From the NCBI GenBank assembly GCA_035443825.1, contig DAOMNN010000020.1, positions 1-46,400 of the forward strand: 46,400 nt of DNA, written 5' to 3'. The translations under genes and the position numbers were made by a program. The notes beneath the pieces are model-generated. The model was not told the origin of the DNA and did not search any database. It was given only the letters and a program-made list of their open reading frames with translations. This DNA is from DAOMNN01 sp035443825 (GTDB lineage: Bacteria; Pseudomonadota; Gammaproteobacteria; Burkholderiales; Rhodocyclaceae). The stretch's first letter is position 1. The number at the start of each line of letters is the position of its first letter. Positions 41,349 to 46,400 of this stretch are shown in pieces.

Positions 41349-42545
41349 TCAGGCCGCGGCGACGATGCCGTCGCGCTCCAGTCGCGCTATCTCATCAACC
41401 GGGTATCCGGCCTCGGCGAGCACCGCACGGGTGTTCTGCGCATATCGAGGTGGGAAGGCCAGATCTGCCGAAGTCGCCGGCAGGTCGACCGCCATCGGCT
41501 GCATGCGTATCGCCCGTCCGTCAGGCATGCGAGTGGTCGTCAGTCGGCTTGCGACCGCGGGCATTCCGCGCACGGCGGGAATGTCGTGGATCGGTGCATG
41601 CGGGATGGTCGCGGCACGAAAATCGGCGACGATCGCCTCGGTCGGATACTGTCGGGTGACCGCCGCAATGTCGCGGTGGATCGCCTCGCGTTCAGCATGG
41701 CGTCCCTCGTTGGTCACCCGCACCGCGTTGCCGACGGTCACGAAGCGGGGGATCGCGGTGAGGCGCTGCCATTGCACATCGCTGCCGATCGCCATGTAGA
41801 TGAAGCCGTCGGCGGTGGGGTAGACGTTGGTCGGGATGAACTTGCGATGCTCGTTGCCGCAGCGCGTGATCTCGTTGGGCTGGCAGTCGAAGTCGAGCAG
41901 GGGCAGGGTGGTGATCAGCCACGAGGCCGCAGCCTGCAGCATCGACACATCGATGCGCATGCCCTTGCCCGTTTCGGCCCGTTCTGCGAGCGCCAGCATC
42001 ACGTTGGCGTAGACTTCGTCACCCGCCTTGAGATCGACCAGCGGCACCCCCGACAGGGTCGGCGGGCCGTCGGCGGGCCCGGTCAGCTCCATGTAGCCGG
42101 CCATCGCCTGGATCACCGGATCGTAGCCCGGCGCATCCGGGTACTCCGGCCCCATTGCCGAGATCCCGGCCCAGATCAGATCCGGCTTGACCGCGGACAG
42201 CGTCTCGTAATCGATGCCGAGTTGCCGGTAGCGGCGCGGCACGGTATTGCAGCAGAACACGTCGACCTCGAGTTCGACCAGCAGCTTGCGCAACAGCGCC
42301 TGACCCTGTGGATCCTTGAGGTTGAGCGCGATCGCCTCCTTGCCGACGTTGGGCGCGATGAAGTACGTGCGACGGTCGTCGTCGACCACCTTGCCGCCGA
42401 TGTAGCGATTGGGATCACCGGGCAACCCGCTCTCGCCCGGGGTGGACTCGATGCGGATCACGCGCCATCCCAGTTGCGCGAATCGCAGCGTCGCGTAAGG
42501 CATCGACAGCGCCTGCTCCATCGACAGGACGGTACGTCGCCTCAT
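41349..42545 (-). CDS. Family III CoA-transferase (CaiB/BaiF type)
   Basis: A 398-residue CoA-transferase that moves CoA from one acyl-CoA to another acid. Landmarks are the N-terminal RVIRIESTPGESGLPGDPNR, FIAPNVGKEAIALNLKDPQG, the catalytic Asp in GVPLVDLKAGDEVYANV, and GKGMRIDVSMLQA. The ATG at 42545 overlaps the stop of the molybdenum subunit gene (ATGA), so it is preferred to an in-frame ATG five codons upstream. The only CoA-activating enzyme visible in this operon, it could activate a dicarboxylic intermediate for the mutase encoded upstream; in anaerobic indoleacetate degradation a family III transferase acts on (2-aminophenyl)succinate in that way. Confidence 0.88.
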   Translation of the reverse strand: MRRRTVLSMEQALSMPYATLRFAQLGWRVIRIESTPGESGLPGDPNRYIGGKVVDDDRRTYFIAPNVGKEAIALNLKDPQGQALLRKLLVELEVDVFCCNTVPRRYRQLGIDYETLSAVKPDLIWAGISAMGPEYPDAPGYDPVIQAMAGYMELTGPADGPPTLSGVPLVDLKAGDEVYANVMLALAERAETGKGMRIDVSMLQAAASWLITTLPLLDFDCQPNEITRCGNEHRKFIPTNVYPTADGFIYMAIGSDVQWQRLTAIPRFVTVGNAVRVTNEGRHAEREAIHRDIAAVTRQYPTEAIVADFRAATIPHAPIHDIPAVRGMPAVASRLTTTRMPDGRAIRMQPMAVDLPATSADLAFPPRYAQNTRAVLAEAGYPVDEIARLERDGIVAAA

Positions 42546-44947
42546 GCCGATCGCGTCCATTGCGGCGGCTGGCTCTGCCCACGCAATGCGCGATAGACGC
42601 GCTCGGGGGTGAACGGCAGTTCGCGGATACGCACCCCGGTCGCGTTGTAGATCGCATTCGCGGTCGCCGCGGCGATGCAGATCGCCGGCGCCTCGCCCAC
42701 GCCCTTCGCGCCCTGTGGTCCTTCACCATCCATCGACTCGATGAAGGAGATGTCCATCTCGGGAATCTCGGGCGCGGTGACCAGCTTGTAGTCGCGGAAG
42801 TTCGGATTGCGCATCACGCCGTTTTCGATCAGCAGGTTCTCGGTCAGCGCGTAACCCTGGCCCATCACGACGCCGCCCTCTATCTGACCTTCGATGCCGA
42901 GCCGGTTCAACACTCGGCCAACGTCGTGCGCGCCGGTGACGTGCGTCATCTTCACGATGCCGGTATCGGTATCGACCTCGACCTCGACCACCTGTGCGGC
43001 CCACGCATAAGCCGCCGACACGTCGCCCTTGAAGCCCTTGTCCTGATGCACGCTCGGGGGTTCGTAGTAGTGCGTGGTCATGACCAGTTCGGCCTTGTCC
43101 GAGAAGTGCAGGCTGCGCATCAGGCGCGCCAGATCGGTCAGCGCCTCGCCGCTGTCGGCGCGCACGATGCAGCCGCCGCGCAGTTCGAGTTCGTCCTCGC
43201 TGCACTCGAACTTCTTCGCTGCTGCGGCGAGGATCTTGGCCTTGGCCTTCTTCGCCGCACCGATCGCGGAGTTGCCAGCGATGAATGTGGTGCGCGAAGC
43301 GTGCACGCCGACGTCCCATGGGGTGATGTCGGTGTCGTTATTGACTACCGTGACCGCCGAGATCGGCAGCCCCAGTTCCTCGCACACCAGTTGCGACAGC
43401 ACGGTCTCCGAACCCTGGCCGATCTCGGATGCGCCAGTGATCAGCGTCACGTGCGCGAAATCGTCGAGCTTGAGGATGGTGCCGCAGCCGTCGGACGGGT
43501 AGATCTTGGCCCCACCGCCGACGTGCAGCATCGAGGCGATGCCGATGCCGCGCTTGACCGGACCGGGTTTGTCACGGTTGGCGATGTTGTCGCGATGCTT
43601 GCGCGCGAAGTCGCTGCGCTCGACCACCGTGGTGATGCACTCCTTGAAGCCGCAACTCTTGAACAGCATTCCCTGTCCGGTCATCTCGCCGGGCTCCTGC
43701 GCGTTCTTGAGGCGGAATTCGATCGGATCCATGCCGATGGCCTCGGCGAGCTCGTCCATGTGCTGCTCGATGGCGAAGGTCGCCTGCAGGTTGCCGTAGC
43801 CGCGGAATGACCCGGCGTAGGGGTTGTTGGTGTACACCGCGATGGTGTGATAGTCGCAGTGCGGCACGCGATACAGAGACGAGAAGGTCTGCATCATCAC
43901 GAACGGCGTCGTGGCGCCCCACGAGGTGTAGGCCCCGTTGTCGTGCAGCGTGTGCACCTGGCGGAAGGTCAGCGAGCCGTCCTTCTTGCAGCCCGAACGC
44001 AGGGTCAGCACCACCGGCTGGCGGGTCGGCGAGGCAAGGAACTCCTCCTCGCGCGAGAACACCATCTTGACCGGCCGCTTCGCCGCGCGCGCGAGGAACA
44101 CGCAGATCACCTCGAAGGGGTAAATGTCGAGCTTGGAGCCGAATCCTCCGCCGATCGGCGGCTGGATGATGCGGATGCGGGCCGGATCCATGTCGAGGTA
44201 CTCGGCAAACTCGCGTTTGTGCAGGAAGGGCACCTGCGTGTTCGAGTACATCAGCAGGTTACCCGACGCATCGAACTCGGCGATGATGCCCGAAACCCCC
44301 ATGCAGCAGTGCGTGACGTAGTGCAGCTTGAAGGTGTTCTCGATGACGACATCGGATTCGGCCTCGCCCTGCGCCACGTCGCCGTGGTCGTAGTCGAAAC
44401 GCATCGCGATGTTGTCGGGCTTGCCGGCGAAGGCGATCGAGGTGCCCTGCTTCAGATGCAGATGGGTGCCGTCGGCGCCGTGCGGCTCGGGATGGATCAG
44501 CGGCGCGCCCTGCAGGAGCGCTTCGGCGGGGTCGGTGAGGACCGGCAGATCCTCGTACTCGACACGGATCAGCTTGAGCGCGGCCTCGGCGATCTCCTCC
44601 GAATCGGCGGCGACCGCTGCGATCTCGTCGCGCTGGCTGCGCACGCGGTCGCGCTTGAGCGGCAGGTGATCCTTGGCGACGCCGATGGGGCGCTGGTCGG
44701 GCACGTCTGCGGCCGTGATCACCGCATGCACGCCCGGCAACGCCTTCGCGGCCGAGGTGTCGATCGACAGGATGCGCGCGTGGATCCGCGCGGAGCGCAG
44801 GATCTTGCCGTGCAGCTGCCCGGTCAGGTTGATGTCGTGGACATAGCGCGTTTTCCCTGTGGCCTTCTCCGGCGCATCCATCTTGGGAATACGTTTTCCG
44901 ATCAGCGTGTCGCGCTCGATCGTGCGGTGCTTTTCTGCGACTTTCAT
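42542..44947 (-). CDS. Molybdenum hydroxylase, molybdopterin-binding large subunit
   Basis: An 801-residue large subunit of a xanthine-dehydrogenase-type hydroxylase, which inserts a water-derived oxygen into a C-H bond. MDAPEKATGKTRYVHDI (23-39) begins the a/b-hammerhead domain. IQPPIGGGFGSK (261-272), SFRGYGNLQATFAIEQH and GASEIGQGSETVLSQ are cofactor-binding loops. GAKGVGEAP (about 746-754) holds the catalytic Glu. Start and stop overlap the neighbouring genes (ATGA on both sides). The substrate is unknown. It is not a 4-hydroxybenzoyl-CoA reductase by its partner (see the FAD subunit), and an N-heteroaromatic acid would fit the operon. Confidence 0.92.
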   Translation of the reverse strand: MKVAEKHRTIERDTLIGKRIPKMDAPEKATGKTRYVHDINLTGQLHGKILRSARIHARILSIDTSAAKALPGVHAVITAADVPDQRPIGVAKDHLPLKRDRVRSQRDEIAAVAADSEEIAEAALKLIRVEYEDLPVLTDPAEALLQGAPLIHPEPHGADGTHLHLKQGTSIAFAGKPDNIAMRFDYDHGDVAQGEAESDVVIENTFKLHYVTHCCMGVSGIIAEFDASGNLLMYSNTQVPFLHKREFAEYLDMDPARIRIIQPPIGGGFGSKLDIYPFEVICVFLARAAKRPVKMVFSREEEFLASPTRQPVVLTLRSGCKKDGSLTFRQVHTLHDNGAYTSWGATTPFVMMQTFSSLYRVPHCDYHTIAVYTNNPYAGSFRGYGNLQATFAIEQHMDELAEAIGMDPIEFRLKNAQEPGEMTGQGMLFKSCGFKECITTVVERSDFARKHRDNIANRDKPGPVKRGIGIASMLHVGGGAKIYPSDGCGTILKLDDFAHVTLITGASEIGQGSETVLSQLVCEELGLPISAVTVVNNDTDITPWDVGVHASRTTFIAGNSAIGAAKKAKAKILAAAAKKFECSEDELELRGGCIVRADSGEALTDLARLMRSLHFSDKAELVMTTHYYEPPSVHQDKGFKGDVSAAYAWAAQVVEVEVDTDTGIVKMTHVTGAHDVGRVLNRLGIEGQIEGGVVMGQGYALTENLLIENGVMRNPNFRDYKLVTAPEIPEMDISFIESMDGEGPQGAKGVGEAPAICIAAATANAIYNATGVRIRELPFTPERVYRALRGQSQPPQWTRSA

Positions 44948-45432
44948 TGGGCCTCTCCGTGACGGGCGGCGGCACCGACCGATTCGATCGCATCGACGAT
45001 CTTCTTGTATCCGGTGCAGCGGCACAGGTTGCCCTCGATGCCGCGCTTGATCGCTTCGGCGTCGGCATCCGGGTGCGTTGCCAAAAAATGGCTCGCCTGC
45101 ACCATCATCCCCGGGGTGCAGAAACCGCACTGCACCGCCCCGTGCGCGACGAAGGCGTCGCGAAGCCGCTCGCCCTCCGGGCGGTTTGCGAGCCCTTCGA
45201 TGGTGGACACTTCGCGCCCGTCGCAATCGACGGCGAACATCAGGCACGAATTGAGCGACACGCCATCGACGACGACCGTGCATGCGCCGCACTCGCCCTC
45301 GCCGCAACCGTACTTGGTGCCGGTCAGGCCGACGACATCACGCAACATGTCGAGCGTGCTCATGTCCACACCGACCGTGGCGTGCTTCCTTACCCCGTTC
45401 AGGGTGAAATTGATCTCATGCTTGAGCGACAT
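44944..45432 (-). CDS. Molybdenum hydroxylase, 2Fe-2S subunit
   Basis: A 162-residue small subunit with two [2Fe-2S] clusters: the plant-ferredoxin-type site GCGEGECGACTVVVDG with a fourth Cys in LNSC (about 42-63), and the helical site with CGFCTPGM and CRCTGYKK (about 101-142). It passes electrons from the molybdenum site to the FAD subunit. The start overlaps the end of the FAD-subunit gene by 17 bases and the stop overlaps the large-subunit ATG, so the three subunits are made together. Confidence 0.94.
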   Translation of the reverse strand: MSLKHEINFTLNGVRKHATVGVDMSTLDMLRDVVGLTGTKYGCGEGECGACTVVVDGVSLNSCLMFAVDCDGREVSTIEGLANRPEGERLRDAFVAHGAVQCGFCTPGMMVQASHFLATHPDADAEAIKRGIEGNLCRCTGYKKIVDAIESVGAAARHGEAQ

Positions 45433-46282
45433 GGTCGAGCATCCTCCGTGTCATGTTGTGGATCAGTTCCTTGCGGTACCAGGCGGTAGCACGCACATCG
45501 TCGATGGGGTTCACCTCGTCACGTGCGACACCGGCCGCTGCGGCGATGGTTTCCGAATCGAGACGGCGACCCTCCAGCGCGGCCTCGGTACCGGGCGCGC
45601 GCACCGGCGTCGGTGCGACCGCGCCGAACGCGACACGCACGTCGCGCATTGCGTCGCCATCGCGCACCCCGGCGATCCCGATCGAGATCGCCGAGATGTC
45701 GAGTGCGGGACGCGTGCCGAACTTGAAGAATCGCGCGAAGTGCCCTGGTGGCGGCAAGGGTACGTACACCGCGGTCAGCAGTTCGTCGGACCGGCGTTGG
45801 GTGCGCCCCGGCCCGGTGAAGAACTGCGCGAGCGGCAGGCGTCTTGTGGTCAGGGTGCCGTTCGGCTGCGACGCGAGTTCGACCTCGGCCTCGAGCACCA
45901 GCAACGGCACCAGGGTGTCTCCGGCAGGTGAAGCGTTGTTGATGTTGCCGCCCACCGTGCCCGCGTTGCGGATCTGGTCGCTGGCGAAGTGGTCGCCCAC
46001 CTCGACGAGCACCGGAAAATGCGCCTTCACCAGCTCGTGCTCCATGAGCTCGGTGATGGTCACGAGTGCGCCGATGCGCAGCGCACCATCCTCGCGCACG
46101 ATGCCCTGCATTTCCGGAATGCGCCGGATGTTCATCAGTGTGCGCCTGAGCGGAACGCGCCCGGCCTGGCTTTGCGGCATCAGGTCGGTGCCGCCGGCGA
46201 GAATGGTGACCTCACCGGCCTGCAGACAGGCGACCGCCTGTTCCAGGGTCGTCGGCGCGACGTATTGTTCGATTGCTGTCAT
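45416..46282 (-). CDS. Molybdenum hydroxylase, FAD-binding medium subunit
   Basis: A 288-residue CoxM-type FAD subunit. TILAGGTDLMPQ (about 26-37) and RNAGTVGGNINNASPAGD (about 104-121) are the flavin-binding loops, and GRTQRRSDELLTAV leads into the C-terminal domain. It contains a single Cys (in VACLQ), so the extra [4Fe-4S] site of 4-hydroxybenzoyl-CoA reductase beta subunits is absent. The ATG at 46282 has AGGA seven bases upstream and lies ten bases past the stop codon of the mutase gene, which places the mutase in the same operon. Confidence 0.92.
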   Translation of the reverse strand: MTAIEQYVAPTTLEQAVACLQAGEVTILAGGTDLMPQSQAGRVPLRRTLMNIRRIPEMQGIVREDGALRIGALVTITELMEHELVKAHFPVLVEVGDHFASDQIRNAGTVGGNINNASPAGDTLVPLLVLEAEVELASQPNGTLTTRRLPLAQFFTGPGRTQRRSDELLTAVYVPLPPPGHFARFFKFGTRPALDISAISIGIAGVRDGDAMRDVRVAFGAVAPTPVRAPGTEAALEGRRLDSETIAAAAGVARDEVNPIDDVRATAWYRKELIHNMTRRMLDHVAQA

Positions 46283-46292
46283 TCGCATTTCC

Positions 46293-46400
46293 TCAAAAAC
46301 GGATCGGTTCGCGGTACCGTCCAAAGACTTTTACGAGAACCGAAGTGATCTCCCCGACGCTGGCATAGGCCTTGACCGCCTCGACGATGGCCGGCATGAC
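46293..46400 (-). CDS. B12-dependent acyl-CoA mutase large subunit, C-terminal end (runs off the window)
   Basis: Only the last 35 residues are visible. The stretch MPAIVEAVKAYASVGEI, then SVLVKVFGRYREP, matches the C-terminal end of the substrate-binding barrel of methylmalonyl-CoA mutase-type large subunits (isobutyryl-CoA mutase, ethylmalonyl-CoA mutase and the aryl-acyl-CoA mutases). Enzymes of this family rearrange the carbon skeleton of acyl-CoAs by an adenosylcobalamin radical. The short distance to the FAD-subunit gene indicates one operon. The cobalamin-binding part, perhaps a separate small subunit, would lie outside. The call rests on a short segment. Confidence 0.7.
   Translation of the reverse strand, partial: VMPAIVEAVKAYASVGEITSVLVKVFGRYREPIRF

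Noticed and set aside
42542..46282. Annotation of the molybdenum hydroxylase as 4-hydroxybenzoyl-CoA reductase (hcrABC)
   Set aside because: The FAD subunit lacks the Cys residues for the additional [4Fe-4S] cluster, and the operon holds a mutase and a CoA-transferase.
1..46400. CRISPR arrays, tRNA or rRNA genes, transposase genes
   Set aside because: No regularly spaced direct repeats, no tRNA-like cloverleaf ends and no transposase motifs were seen in a reading by eye; a tRNA scan would be decisive.

Overview
The window looks like a chromosomal segment of a GC-rich denitrifying betaproteobacterium that degrades aromatic compounds, of the Azoarcus/Aromatoleum/Thauera type. The grounds are a cytochrome cd1 nitrite reductase (nirS) with a NirI/NosR-type partner, an NnrS protein, a benzoate-CoA ligase with a branched-chain-type ABC importer and a benzoyl-CoA-type thioesterase, a 2-oxoacid:ferredoxin oxidoreductase, and a molybdenum hydroxylase operon. 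The genus is inferred from gene content, not from a marker gene. No tRNA, rRNA, CRISPR array or intact insertion sequence was seen. One 100-base run of N interrupts a gene.

Layout. 1-4.3 kb: 5' part of katG, then nirI-nirS (minus strand). 4.6-7.0 kb: a UbiB-family kinase coupled to a helical protein of unknown function. 7.0-10 kb: heat-shock island, cbpA-cbpM (minus) facing three Hsp20 genes (plus), with sigma-32-like promoters in both directions. 10-12.1 kb: a NERD-helicase protein and a ProQ/FinO-domain protein. 12.2-20.1 kb: a minus-strand aromatic-acid operon, read as DUF4863 protein, benzoate-CoA ligase, binding protein, LivH, LivM, LivG, LivF, alpha/beta hydrolase, thioesterase. It resembles box-type benzoate clusters, but boxABC are absent from the window. 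20.5-22.3 kb: a tightly overlapping minus-strand operon of two paralogous unknown proteins, a tiny zinc ribbon and a short-chain dehydrogenase. 22.5-25.9 kb: a divergent plus-strand operon for molybdenum-enzyme maturation that starts with an unusual fusion of a MeaB-type GTPase to an XdhC N-terminal domain. 25.9-31.4 kb: DNA polymerase IV, an ACP-GNAT pair, a secreted protein, a protein with a histone-like tail, a PEGA/DUF1566 lipoprotein and an SDR. 31.4-39.0 kb: a TRAP transporter, fused indolepyruvate-type ferredoxin oxidoreductase and NnrS, all minus strand. 39.3-46.4 kb: a minus-strand operon with the C-terminus of a B12-dependent acyl-CoA mutase large subunit, the FAD, 2Fe-2S and Mo subunits of a molybdenum hydroxylase, a family III CoA-transferase and a dehydrogenase/crotonase fusion.

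How it may fit together. The last operon pairs a molybdenum hydroxylase with a B12-dependent mutase, a CoA-transferase and beta-oxidation functions. This is the enzyme inventory of anaerobic indoleacetate-type degradation, and the nearby indolepyruvate-type oxidoreductase would fit an aryl-pyruvate entry. The MeaB-XdhC fusion joins the chaperone types of exactly these two enzyme classes in one polypeptide. The control regions at 20.23-20.29 kb and 22.40-22.45 kb share a 12-bp sequence and a TGCAA-N4-TTGCA-type palindrome, which suggests one repressor of the BzdR/BoxR type for the benzoate operon and the two divergent operons. The pathway assignment is inference; the gene orders, fusions and motifs are read directly.
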